A model generated the notes under the pieces. That model worked only from the letters and a program-made list of their open reading frames with translations. It was not told where the DNA came from and searched no databases. This document shows, one piece after another, positions 23,209 through 35,393 of a stretch of 64,000 nucleotides of DNA; within the stretch, counting starts at the first letter, position 1; each line of letters starts with the position of its first letter. Both the position numbers and the translations under genes were made by a program. The stretch comes from Lomentospora prolificans (lineage: Eukaryota > Ascomycota > Sordariomycetes > Microascales > Microascaceae). Where the stretch lies: positions 2,108,001 to 2,172,000 of the forward strand of contig JARFXM010000011.1 of assembly GCA_029532625.1 (NCBI GenBank), in the 5' to 3' direction.

Positions 23209-26200
23209 TGATGCCGGAGAATTCGAATCCCAAACCAAGACGCCAGTGGCTATTTTTCTTGGAGATTTTTCTCAAAGTTCTTCGCTGAGGTCCAGCTTGG
23301 TAAATCAAAATTTTGGTTGAGCGCTACCCGGGCGGCGGAAAAGACATGAATCGCGCTTTTCCGTGCCGTCGAGGTCTCCATCGGGTGCCGGCGGCTTATC
23401 GCACTCTAAAAACCAGGCAGGGAATGGGAGAGGGGGCGAATGGAAGGGGGTAGAGGGGACCCAGCCGGGGAGAAAAGGGAAAAAAAAGAAAAAAGAAAAA
23501 AAAAATTAGCAAGTAGTTGGGGATTTAATGGGGACTTTCCAGTTCAGAGATTTCTTTGTTAGTCTGGGCGGCGCGTTCTGTACAGCTGGCTAGTCCGGAA
23601 ATGTGGTTGGCGAAATGGTAATAGGAAGGAGCAAGGCATTGGTGACGGTTACCAGTCCAATGCGACACAGGAAAACATTGGGGAACAATGACGGCTGATG
23701 AGCTGGAATGACGGAATTTTTTTTCCTGCCCCTTGTCTTTTTATGTATTACGGGTAGGGTTGGGTAGATCGGATCGCAGGCAAGGCAGAGGTCAAGGATT
23801 GTAATTTATTTTCCCTTTTCTAATCCTCTTTCCATAGACGGAAACACGATGCGCTTTTGCGATGCACTGCCCTAACTGCTGATAAGGAAGGGGAGACGCA
23901 AGCCCCCAATTCATCAATCCCGATCGCAGGATCCGTATCTCATGCTTCTTTTGTATTTCAGGCTGCGGCAATCCTGGCGCCCTGGCTCGTCCCGGAACGA
24001 ATGGGCGGGTCGGAGAAGTCTCGGGAAGAGCGATGTGTGTGTGATCTGGTCCCTGGCAGCTCTCGCCCACTCAGAGACTGCTCAGGCCATCAATTATTCG
24101 CCCAGTCGATAGCCATGCTGGCTGTCGCAGACGCGGACCACGCTCGCCAGCATGGCCTGGCCAGCCAGCGATGGCCGTACTGGTTACTGGTAGCCAGCGA
24201 GGGAGGCCGCTGGCCACATTGCACATGGCTCCCAGTCAGCTTGGCAGCACTGGAAAGCACTGCCTAAATAGTACAGAGGCTGAAGGTTGAACAGTGCCAT
24301 TCGCCCTTGCTTCTCCCAACACTCTCAACAAAACCGGGGGCTTGGACAGCCTTTCCCTTAATTCAAGCTGGCCTGCAAGGCATGAAGCCGATATTTTCCC
24401 AATCGGGACGAAAGAGGCACGAACTCAAAAGCTCATGAACAACTAAAACAACGCTATTAAACCCCTCAACAGCAAGAGGACTCATAACAAAGCAAACCCC
24501 TATCTCGAGCGTCCACCTGGACCAACCAGACCATCTCGACAGGTCCCTTTCATCTCGTTTTGCGCTTTTTTTTTTGTCCGCTCCGTTCGGATTATGAACC
24601 ACTCCATCGTTCCATTTGGCTCGATGACTCCTGTAGTAGCTCCTGGGTCACCATTTGTCTGCTCCGAGTATCTGGTAGACTGACGTACAAGCGCTCCAGC
24701 TTATAAATCTAATCGGGGAGATAATCTTAATCAACACTCTGTTTCTTTCCCTTGATGTCTACGCCACCGTCGGAGCCGGCGAGTCCGGAGCAAGGGCGTG
24801 ATAGAGTCAAACCTGTGGCAGCTGGCCAGCCTGCCCTCTGAGGCCCTTTTTTGGCCTTGCAATGGCGCCATTTGAGCCACCGGTTTCCCATCCGCCATCG
24901 CTCGGTTGGCCGTCAAATCACTGTGTTGGACCAAAGCTTGGGACGCGGGGGGACTCTCCCAATCATCGATAGCCATCGTCGTCGAACTTATCCCGCCTTT
25001 GCCAATACTAACCCAGGGGTTATCCGACCGTACGGCTAGCAGTGGCCCCAGGCTTGGAGTAGCTCTGCGGCTGGCTGTATGGATGGAACGGCCAGTCCCT
25101 TTCAGCGTCTCCCCAGAGCACTTCGAGAGTCAAGGGGCTAGGGCGGGGAGTCGTCGATGGTGGCACCAGAGTCAGCCAACTTTCTTGAGTGACTCCCTAT
25201 ATCCCTTCAAGAGGTAGGCACTCCCCGTCTAACACCATCCGACAAAGCGTCGAAGTCGAATTTAAGACCAATCCCTATCGCGGCGTCTTTCTTTAGCATA
25301 TAAAGCGCGGCGTTTCGACCCGAAAGTAGCCTTGCCAGTACCAACCTCACATGTCCGTTATTCCAACCAGCTGGAAGTATTACCCCGATCTTTAATTGAT
25401 AAAAATTCAAAGATTGCGATAGCCCCACCGTTGTCAAAGATTAGGTTATGCGGACCAGGCAGTCTCCCCAGCCCGGCCAAGCTAATCGAAATATGTTTGC
25501 GGGTCGATAAGATAGCCTTCGTGGTTTCTGAGCGGGAAACGATGTACCGTTCGGGATACTGCTGGTAGGGCCCGTCAGCGCACCTCACGGATAGTAATGT
25601 TTTATGGAAGTTATTACTTAGTTTTCCTTTCCCGTGGGATGCTGCGTCAACCTCGTCAAGCTGTTGCTTACTCTTGATTGCGTTGGCCATTTGGAACGGG
25701 GCCCCTGCTAAGAGAAGATGACAGAGGGATATAAAGATTTTGGCCCCTTTGAGAACTCCGAGCACCTAGTCTTGAGTTGATCTTTCGACGACTTCTTGCT
25801 ATCTCTGGAGTGCACCTTGAATGCGCTTGCTAACTCCAGGCCCGCGTTAATGGGTTCGGAAATCAAGGCTTATTGGTTGCTATTATGCAGGCGACCTTGG
25901 AGAATCAAGGACTACTTTTACTTGGATTCCATCTCCTAGTGCGTTCATAGTACCGGGTTATAGAGAACAGACGAAAACCATGTATGTTCTCGTTTTCCAG
26001 CCATAACTCCGAGGGTAAGACTTGTAGGCATATCCTCCACGACATTGTCAATAATAAGATTGTCGCAGGCTCCACGGATATTCCCAGATACCTTCTTTGC
26101 CTCCCAAAGGTGACAAGGAAGTTGATGGGTCTATTTCCAAGCAGTTGGCTCCCACCAGACCGATATTTCAAGATACCCACCACAAGGTCACAGAATATGA

Positions 26201-27182
26201 CTACTTAAAGTAAAAAACAGCCATCTTTAAAATCATGACCAATGCCCTTAAGTTATATTATCCACATATATATATATACAGCGAAAAGCTCCTTGAAAAG
26301 CCGAACCCATTCCTTCCTAGTTTAAGGCACTTCCCCATCGTCTCATCAACCAATTTGTTGGTGTTGCTATGATTCCCCATCAGGAGCCAAGAGTCCCTTT
26401 TCCTGCCTGCTCCGCCAATGTTTTCCCAGAAAGAACTATGGGTTTCGGAGCCCAGTCAAAGCAAAATCTAATTCGGTATGAGGTAAAAAGGAAAGAAAAA
26501 AAGAAAAAAACACAACAAATACAATGTACAGGCAGCAGGGCTGGGAAAATGAAGAACAAAGAAACAGCAAGGAAGGGAAATAGAAGTAAAGGAGAAGTAA
26601 GCGAAGGTTGGTGGTATTATCGATAAGAGAAACAAGGTGGAGGTCGCGAACAGGTTGCGCTGCGCGCTCGAGCGGTGGAGTTGCGTCCCAGGATTCGAAA
26701 GTGAAAAGAAAAAAAGAAAAAAAAAAAAAAGGGTCAAAAATACTCCCATGAACAAAAGCCGGATCTATGAAATGATGCGCCATCCCTTAGTAATGGCGTG
26801 CTTAAGCGGTGCCACAAATATGTGAAAAATTTCTTAAGACGTATTCGTCCTCGAGCGTATGCAGGCTTCATATTACAGCCGATCCTGGAATGGCTCGGCA
26901 GCCTTGAGCAGACCAGTGTCTTCGAAGTCCAATATGGGCAAGCCTGTCTCTGTAGATCAAGCATGACGTTGATGAATCGATATCTGTAATCGTCTCACCA
27001 CCTCCACCGCCACCTCTGTAGCACTGCGAACAGTGGCCGAGCCAAGCTTGTGATTATGTGCGCAGCCTGTCTAAGGCGCTCCACCAGCCCTGCTCGAGCT
27101 ACCTGTCACCAGAAATTGAAGCCAATTCTGAGCTTGTCTCCGGTGCTTCAGACGTGCGGCGGCCGCCATAGTCAAGGGACGC
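23209..27182. other. Large intergenic region
   Basis: Nearly 4 kb between the phosphatase start and the PIS1 stop. It contains A-rich DNA at about 23470-23512, a cluster of GCCAGC/TGGCTGG words at 24112-24243, an (AT)n tract at about 26267-26279 and A-rich purine runs at 26485-26515 and 26700-26732. On the minus strand two overlapping frames (25358-25765 and 25207-25437) could be a decayed or intron-containing small gene, but neither starts with ATG and I recognise no family. I therefore do not call a CDS. Confidence 0.45.
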
Positions 27183-28359
27183 TTACGCAGTCTTCTTCTT
27201 CCTGGGCAAGCCCTGAGCTCTCCTTTGCTCGACATCGACCTCGGCCAACCACTTGCTTGCCTTGACAAGCTGTACGACGTTGATAATCTGCTTGCCCGCC
27301 ATGATAGGGAAGCTGATGCCGGCAAGAATCCAGGGAATAGTCGAGTCCATTTTATTGGCGCGGGCAAACTCGAGGGCAGCGGCGCTGTAAGGATCGGGGA
27401 AGATCTGATTCAAAAGCGACGAGTTAAGCTGAGCACCAGCATGGATATCGGCAGCGACCTTGGCATCTCCAACAGATTTCAGGAGAGAGGGCGACAGGAG
27501 AGGCGAGGAAAATGAGAGGAGGTAGAGAGCAATGAAGAAGAGCTCGTTGAAAGTGCAGAAGATGAACAAGACAGTCTAAAGCGCGTAGGTTAGCATAACT
27601 CATTAGTGTGGGAATGCCGAGCGCAGGACAGGTGCGGCCCTGGATCCCTTGGACGTCAGGCGCGCCACATACCCTATTGGTGTAATACAAGTTGAGAATC
27701 TTGCTCTGGGACTTGTCGATGTTTTTGTGGCTGCTGTTCGAGCCGCCAACGACGAGACTGGCATACATGTGCATGTAGTGGCTTGCAAGGTCGAGAGAAA
27801 TAAGGCCCTGGAAGACGATGGCCCATCGGGGAAAGGCGGACGAGAGGAAGACCAAGAGGCAGGCAGTGGTGCACCGATCCGTGACCATGTCGAGGATGGC
27901 ACCAAAGCGGGTCGATTGCTCAAACCATCGTGCGGCATAGCCATCAAGTGCGTCGAGAAGGCAGGATATCGAGTAGAGGAGGCAGCATGTGCGCGGGTGA
28001 AGAGGCATGTAGTACAGGGATGCGACTGCGAGAACAATTCGCCAGTAGCCTAAATCAAACGCGCCGCGAGCTGTCAGCAAAAATGATGGTCCCCTCGTGA
28101 GAAAGCTCGCAAAAAACACATATACAGTCCGATAACAAGAATCTTCGCAATACATACCAATGATGTTAGGCCAGAAAAGGAAGATATTCTCCTTCTCCGC
28201 CTCTTCCGAGTGAGCCGATCTGTGATGGGCGGATCCGTTGCCGTTCATGGCAGAGCCATTAGCCTTAACAGCAATGGGGTCTTGGATTTCAACGCCGGGC
28301 ACAGTTGAGCCCGACTGAGCAGCCCGAGCGGCCTGTCTTCTAGTCTGACGCGTCGACAT
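27183..28359 (-). CDS. PIS1: Phosphatidylinositol synthase (CDP-diacylglycerol-inositol 3-phosphatidyltransferase)
   Basis: ER membrane enzyme that makes phosphatidylinositol from CDP-diacylglycerol and myo-inositol. Three exons (28158-28359, 27673-28049, 27183-27575; introns of 108 and 97 bp) close to 323 residues. The CDP-alcohol phosphotransferase signature DGx2ARx8Gx3Dx3D is complete: D103, G104, A107, R108, G117, D121 and D125. Several hydrophobic membrane segments surround it. The N-terminal 60 residues are polar and poorly conserved. The C-terminus ends in a lysine-rich QGLPRKKKTA, a possible ER-retention or basic membrane-facing tail. The ATG at 28359 (MSTRQTRRQA) is chosen over the longer frame, which would start at TTG. 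The extended N- and C-terminal parts are longer than in yeast Pis1. Confidence 0.95.
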
Positions 28360-31300
28360 CGAGGGCGACTTAATGGATGGAAGCTTCAACCGATGCTTCC
28401 GCGGTTGGTGATAGGAAAGGGGTGACAGTTGCGAGGTTCGAGAAGGGCCGACTGAGCTCACGGAGCCTGCTAATTTTTCAACGTCGGACAGCGAGGTTTC
28501 ACTTAAGTGAGCTCTTTCCAGGTATAGGTGGCCGTCTAGAAGGGATCTCGTTACACGCAGGGCAGCTGTGATCGCCGGCGAGGATGTGTGATGGTCGAAG
28601 GGAGGAGCTGAGGGACACTTTGCTGCCCCGACTGGGAATTTCGCGGGTTTAGGAGGAGTGAAGGGGCGAGAAAAAAAGTAGTAGATAGGTAAAAGAGGAA
28701 TTAGCGAACAGGACGTGATTTAGTAGATAGTTTCAAGGTACAGAAAGGAGCGTGTAGAAGCAGACAAGATGGGAGAGCAGGACTAATCGAAGTAAAAGCG
28801 GGATAGCAGAGTTTCCATCGGGTGGGTAATAGGGAATGGGAGCGATTGCGAGATGAGCAGTGGAAGACTGGCCAGGAAGGTTTTCGGACAGAAATTGTCA
28901 TGATTGTTGATTGGCTTCTTATCAAACGTACTAGTTACCTGGGATAACCTATTCAAGCAGCTTGCGCCACAGGTACTGACTACGTTGAGTGACAAGGTAT
29001 TTTAGCTCCTTGGCCTAGAACAAGGGGCAATTATTCCCAGCTGGCATTTGAACTCGAGCAAGATTACGCGAGTGGAATTACCATGTGCGGGCGCCCAGAT
29101 TCTTCTTTCGAATCCATGCCAGACCATCATCATCGCAATTTTCACAGAAAACAAAAAACTACACAACCCTTTATAAATATCTAGCTTTATCACGAGCACC
29201 ACGATTCCTAGATGATAGTATCACGAATTCCAACTCATTATCGCCATCTTAATGGACGATTTCGCGAGCAGAAGCACGAGGGGAGTACATGCAGACGCTT
29301 AAGGCAGAGCGATAAGGCGGACAAAGATACAGACAGCAAGGCTCCCTCTCCCTCTCTGATAACTCCTCGGCCCAGCTAGAATACTCCACGACACTTTTGC
29401 GACCGCATCAAGCATGAGATTTCGGATACCGAGGATGCCTTGGTTGCACCATTTTGACCTCTGGCGTGGAGGAAGCTGGCTATGAACGAACCTCTCGCCC
29501 CATCGTAAGAAATAAGCATACGATGCAATACCAGGTTCGTACCGCCAGCGGTAAGGTAGCATGCTGCAGACCTTTACTCAGTCCAATATCGATTGACGCG
29601 CTCTTTGAATTTGCCGCGCTCAACCACCAGTGACATTCCCGTCAATCTAGATCAAGGGTCGCGGCACTTATATGACTCCGAACTCCGATAGCCAAACATT
29701 GACGACTCTCGCTGACTACGAGGAGCTGGCTGTACCTCTTGGTTCTGTGAGCCCGCATTTCACCCTGCTAAGCCGGTCTCGTGATCCCGAATGGCGGACA
29801 ACCTTAGCCGAGAGGATATAACGCTTGTAGCGCCTCTTTGACTTCTACTCTCTCCGCGATGTCTAGAATATATTCTCGATGTTGAGAAACCCGCAAATTT
29901 TCTTGCGCCTATGGGGCGGTGGATGAAAATTGATCATCGCCGAGTCAGGATCCAGGTAATATCGACGACGCACGACCAGGGCCAAGTCGGTGTCAAGCAA
30001 TCAGATCAGTACAGTTTACCACTCTCGCACACCATGCTATTGCCATATTGCCATACCCTTCATCTACTCTTCAAAAATCTCGTCAATATCCACCATATTT
30101 CATATTTAAATGCTACTTTAGCCATAGGAATTCAAAGAATTTATCTTCAAATATTCTCGACAGTTTCCCCGTAATTTCTAAGTTTTAGACCTATGAGTTT
30201 TCTTTGTTGGGGAGGGCACCTCTTGGTCTTGCTCTTTAGGTTGATCACAATTGATTGTATTTATATCAAGCAAACCCAAGCCCGGCTCCTTGGGTCAAAG
30301 GATCATGATTGGTCCACCTGGAGATCGTTGACAGTGGCTTCCCACGCCCAGGGCTGCGTCCCGGGTTTTGAGGAACCCCTGTTCACGGTTAGAAAGTTTC
30401 ATTTGCGCCTCGACCGTCAATGACAGAACCCCCACTAATCGAACCCGCTCGGCAAGAGACACACCTCTTGGTGGTACTTCGTATATACACCGGTCCCGCT
30501 GGCTTTCCTTCTTGAGGCGGCACCTATCCCTTAAGCGATCACATTACTTGCGCAACCCCATCGGTTAAGTCTCGAGTATTGATGAACAAACGAGCTGTAA
30601 TCGTGTACGCGGCAAGGCAGGTAGCATGAGACAAAGTCGAACCCTAAAAAGGACCTCGCGGTATCATGCTTGGCCTCCACGGGCTGCGCGGGTGGGGAGG
30701 TTTACGGCCAACGCATTGCAAAAGTCACCCTGATCGCCCCCGACTCTGAGGGATGCACTTTGCCGTGGACGTTCGAGAATGCCGGGAATCTGCGGCGCAG
30801 CCCCTATTGGAGAGATGCAGCTCAATTCTAGTCATCTCAAGTACCAGGCGGCGTTTGTGGCTGGTTCCTCACGGGCAAGGGGTGGTTTCTCCATGGCCAG
30901 GTCACACTCGATGATCTGCCGGCCGATTTGATCGACGATTTTCATGCAGACCCAGGGAAAACGACAAGAAGAGGGCAGTAAATAAGGGAATGCAAGTAAG
31001 CCATTATATGTGTAAACTCTTCATTACGCAGGCCGGAAAGTAGGATGACGAGAGGATGGGAGGAGAGGAGAGGCGAGCATTGATGATAAAGAGCAGTTGG
31101 TGGAAGGCGCCGTGTCGCGAACTATCCCGAGGGGTTCCATCGCGAAACGTACGGCGTGTACCTATGTATTAATGATAAAAATTGCGGAGACAGCACGGCG
31201 AATTGGCCAACGCTATATTTCCGCGTCTCGAGATGAGACGACGTGTATTAGGTTACTCGTCATTCAAGGGCTAGACCAAGCAACGATGCAATTGCTGGCA

Positions 31301-34283
31301 AAAGGGGATTCAGTCAGCGAAGGAGGCAAATCGTAGACCTTAAAAATTCCGCCACTAGCCCAAAGGAGCACCATAGAGAAGCTGGCTGAGAGGCCGGGCT
31401 AGTGACGCTGAGCTACAGATCCATCTATTTTAAAGACTCTTGGGGGGCATGGTTCTCTATTCCTACCCTCTAGTTTGGCTGGCTGGCCCCCAAGGGAGCA
31501 CGACCGATAGATCAATCTTGGTGGAGCCAGCACGCACCACAAAGCCTTTTCGCTAGGACCAACGAGGGGCAGGAACATGAGCAACCCGCCATCAATTGAT
31601 CGCATGACTGACCGGGTAGCGCTGGCGAGGAGCGTTGATGTACGAGAATACTCGCTGTGGCGTGGAGCCAAAACTTTAGATTCGGCCCAAGTTAGCCAAG
31701 ACACACCCTTCGACAGCCAGCCAGCCAGCAACATATACCGAAATAGTGCAGAGGTTTGTTAAAAATGAGGCTAGGCCCACCCTGGGGAATCTTGATGCAG
31801 CATCGCAGGAAGCGCACCCACAACGTACGACGGGGATTCCGGCGCATGCAAGATGAGATGGACAAATTGGACTGTGCACAGAGACGTGCAGGGATTTCAA
31901 ACAGCCCTGTCATGGAATTGGAATTCAACCCTGACGGCGGGACGACCAGTCACCTCGAAATAGGCATCTCCGTTTCGACATCTGCATCTTCTTCTGTTTC
32001 CAAGCGGAGCGGCTTCTCGGGGCGCACAGTTGTCGCGGGAGAAGTCACAATTTCCTACTACCAGTTTCTGGTAGTTTTCGTACCGGAACTCCCACTGTCC
32101 GAAGAATGTGGCGTCGTCCATCGTGATCGCGGTATGAGGTATGACGGTCCCCTTAGTTCGAGGGTCCAGGCTCGCGGAATGCAAGGTACAATATCAATTA
32201 GAGGGTAAGCGAAAGGGACCATTGGAAATGGAGCATTAAGCTTTCATGGTACAAGACAATGGATGTCTCCTTGGCCCCAGGTGGCCTCATATTTTTCCCC
32301 ATACTCAAAAACTTGAATGAACCAAGGCCCAGCCTATTTCCCTGCTATCACATCACATACTGCAGGATCAAGTCCTCGCAAACCCGGGCGTCCTGATAGT
32401 TTGCCAAAAGCCCAGGCCCTCACAAGGTCTCATGCAATACTCCGGAGCTACTCTCCGCATCTAGCTTTCTACAGCCGGCCGAGATACATCGCCAACTTCG
32501 TCAAACTCGGTCAATTGACCCCAACCTGTCTGCATCATCACCATCATCGGTCCGTTGACCCCATCCGCCACACTGTCTCAAGTCGGACGCTAGGGTCGAC
32601 TGGGGTTGAACCACCTTGACTAGAAGTATCCCGCAAAGGGAAACAAGGCCATGAACTACTTGCTGGTGTTCGGACCTAGCTAATATGCGTACTACCTTTC
32701 CTTTCCCGGCACCAGGCCGATGGAATGACCTCCCTTGGATGAGGTCGGTCGCACTAAACTCATTCTCTCCTGATCTCCACCTTCCGCATCAGCCGTAATA
32801 AGTGGTAGCAAGGTTTGTGCACGCAAGAGGACCCAGCATGTTCAATAGATTAATGCTCGCGTCTTCTGGCACACCCGGGATGAGAATTCGCCTAGGACGG
32901 AGCTGCATCAATGTTGGTGGGGTCCGAGGTGGCAATGGCTGGGGAGAAGGTGGTGGCAGCTCTGGTACCTGCTGGCTGGCCAGCACGGTGGTTCTCGGTA
33001 CATCCTGGAGGCGAGTTCAGGTGGGTACCTAATAGTATTAGTGGTGCGTTTCCTCCAATTGTGCAACCTTGGACTGCTGTGATTGACACTGGAATCGTAC
33101 CTGGGAGTTGGGGTTACCTGTTGAGGGCCCCGCCTGGCCTCTCTCTTCAATATTCCCTCCAGCACAACTGACTCCCAGCACACTGAGTACAAGTAGCCAG
33201 CCAGCCAAGTCAGCGCAGGGCTCATTTTCGCTCAAGTCAAGTTCCCTCCTACACCTACCCTCCCCCTCCGCTTCACTAATGGGATCTGCTTTCCTGGCTT
33301 TTGCATATCCGCAAAAATCTTTCCCGCCGACATCCGCCGACCCTGACGAAACCTCTGGCTTCAGTACGGAAAGGGTTCTCGAGTAATCTGCATCTCCCTG
33401 GTTGACAAGTATCGTTGCAAGGGTACGCATACAGACGTGCATCCTAGATACAGATACACCCTGCCCTCCATTGCTCCATCAATTGATCGATTCTTGACAT
33501 ACCGGTCAAACTAAACGGGTCTGAGCTCTGCTCCCCACGGCTTCTGCCCTCGTTGCCCCTCTCTCGTGTCAACTCATTTTTTAAACTATTTATGGCCTTC
33601 CCGCCAACCTCCAACTACAAACCGAAGCGCAAGCCCGCAGACCCTATTATCCACATCACCGTGATTTCGAGTACCCACAACTCTTGTCCGTCTTTTCCTC
33701 CTTGACTCCAATTCCGCTACTGAGACCTCACTTCCTGCCTCACCTCTTTCCCTCTCCATCCACCATATCTTACCACTCAACGCTCCAACGTCGTGCGCGC
33801 TGGCTGTTGTTGCTTGCTGGCAAGCGCCGTTCCTCAACTCTCGGAACTTCGAAATCGGCCTACATAAATACAACCCACCTTATCACGCTCGGCCGTTGTC
33901 ACATCAGTCCCTCTTTCCACGACTCGCTGTCTCTCTTTCCCACTCCTCCAGCAACTATCTGAATCGTCATTCTAACTTCTCGATACCGCCGCACTACTCC
34001 TGCCGGAACACCTCTGCACATTTCCCGCCCTAAATTCTTCCAGCCAACCACCTTCGAGGTCTAAGAGTAGTGTAAACCGCACAGCACACAGGAGTGGAGG
34101 GCCTAGAGGGCGCGAAGAAATACACTACCGAGTCACAGTGAAAAACTAGGGCATTGCTGCCCCTCCTACGAGTCTCAAAGACTGGTTCATTTACCCTCTT
34201 TATTTCAACTACTGAACGAAGCCGCTTGATTTTTGCTTTCGTATCGAGTCAAAGACGAGCCTAGATATATACCGAGATCCACC
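28360..34283. other. Large gene-free region upstream of pyrG
   Basis: About 5.9 kb between PIS1 and pyrG. Only short frames occur. A 49-codon frame with ATG at 29672 and a 74-codon minus-strand frame with ATG at 32121 look mildly protein-like but resemble nothing I know. GCCAGC/TGGCTGG words recur at 31476-31488, 31714-31730, 32971-32985 and 33195-33207. No transposase or reverse-transcriptase motif was seen. Confidence 0.5.
33590..34283 (+). promoter_or_regulatory. Pyrimidine-rich promoter/leader of pyrG
   Basis: The stretch upstream of the pyrG ATG is rich in C and T on the coding strand, most strongly at 33680-33760 and 33890-33960. Such CT tracts are common near transcription starts of well-expressed fungal genes. 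The ATG sits in a good context (CACCATGG). No start site can be fixed from sequence alone. Confidence 0.35.
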
Positions 34284-35393
34284 ATGGCTCAACATCCCGT
34301 GCTCAAAACTCCGTATGCGGCCCGCGCTGAGGCGGCCACTCATCCTCTCACGGCCTACCTCCTACGGTTGATGGAGCTCAAGAACTCAAACCTCTGCCTT
34401 AGTGCCGATGTTGGCACTGCGCGAGATCTGTTGCACCTCGCTGACAAACTCGGCCCGTCCATTGTGGTGCTCAAAACGCATTACGATGTTGTGGCTGGCT
34501 GGGACTTCAACCCTCAAACCGGAACCGGAGCCAAGCTCGCGGCGCTGGCACGGAAACACGGCTTCTTGATATTCGAGGACCGCAAGTTTGGCGACATTGG
34601 CAATACTGTCCAGATGCAATACACCTCTGGTGCCGCACGCATCATTGATTGGGCGCACATCGTCAATGTTAACATGCTCCCGGGCAAAGCATCGGTCTCT
34701 GCCCTTGCCGAAGCTGCGGCGAGGTGGCGTGAACGTTACGGCTACGAAGTCAAGACTTCCGTCTCCATTGGAACCCCGCGCTCCGAGAGCTTTGATGAAG
34801 ATGAGGAACTGGCGCCCCCGTCGCGGACGGCCCAACATAGCTCGACTAATGCTGGGGACGAGAATAAGTCGGAGGGTAGAAAGGGCAGCATTGTGTCGGT
34901 CACGACTGTGACTCAGCATTACGAGCCCGCGAGTTCACCGCGCTTGTCCAAGAGTATAGCAGAAGGAGACGAGGCAATCTACCCCGGAATTGAGGAGGCA
35001 CCCGTAGACCGCGGTCTGTTGATCCTCGCGCAAATGTCGACGGTAGATACATTAATTACGCCGGAGTATACCCAAGCCTGCGTCGAGGCCGCCAGAGAAC
35101 ACAAGGAGTTCGTTATGGGCTTCGTTAGCCAAGAGAATCTCAACCGAGAGGCCGATGATCAGTTCATTTGCATGACTCCCGGTTGCCAACTACCACCCGA
35201 GGGCCAGGAAGAGAACGGTGTTTCTGGAGACGGCAAAGGCCAACAGTACAACACGCCCATGAAGCTCATCGTGGGCTGTGGAGTCGACATCATTATTGTC
35301 GGGCGAGGTATTATCAAGGCTGATGACCCGCCGTCCGAGGCAGAGAGATATCGGAAAACGGCCTGGAAAGCCTATCAGTCTAGGGTGGGCTAG
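34284..35393 (+). CDS. pyrG: Orotidine 5'-phosphate decarboxylase
   Basis: Last step of UMP synthesis: decarboxylates orotidine monophosphate. Cytosolic, homodimeric. A single exon of 369 residues begins at the ATG at 34284 (MAQHPVLKTPYAARAEAATH); the 17 codons upstream in frame start at TTG. The catalytic block FEDRKFGDIGNTV (about 97-109) carries the Asp-Lys-Asp network with K101. LSADVGTA (about 39-46) and VGCGVDIIIVGRGI near the C-terminus form the phosphate-binding parts of the barrel. Between SVSIGTPRS and RGLLILAQMS lies a hydrophilic insertion of about 80 residues. Filamentous ascomycete enzymes have this insertion and the yeast enzyme lacks it. Homologues are called URA3 in yeast and pyr-4 in Neurospora. 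Confidence 0.97.
   Translation: MAQHPVLKTPYAARAEAATHPLTAYLLRLMELKNSNLCLSADVGTARDLLHLADKLGPSIVVLKTHYDVVAGWDFNPQTGTGAKLAALARKHGFLIFEDRKFGDIGNTVQMQYTSGAARIIDWAHIVNVNMLPGKASVSALAEAAARWRERYGYEVKTSVSIGTPRSESFDEDEELAPPSRTAQHSSTNAGDENKSEGRKGSIVSVTTVTQHYEPASSPRLSKSIAEGDEAIYPGIEEAPVDRGLLILAQMSTVDTLITPEYTQACVEAAREHKEFVMGFVSQENLNREADDQFICMTPGCQLPPEGQEENGVSGDGKGQQYNTPMKLIVGCGVDIIIVGRGIIKADDPPSEAERYRKTAWKAYQSRVG

Noticed and set aside
26436..26783. Phe-rich, membrane-like minus-strand frame.
   Set aside because: The hydrophobic stretches are simply translations of A/T homopolymer tracts.
27165..27180. CCATAGTCAAG word resembling part of fungal 5S rRNA.
   Set aside because: The flanking sequence does not match any other part of 5S rRNA.
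31756..32208. 150-codon plus-strand frame opposite a 74-codon minus-strand ATG frame.
   Set aside because: Both strands open over the same DNA with no family resemblance; probably chance.
34233..34283. 17-codon N-terminal extension of pyrG.
   Set aside because: It begins with TTG, while the ATG at 34284 has a strong context and matches the usual start of the family.
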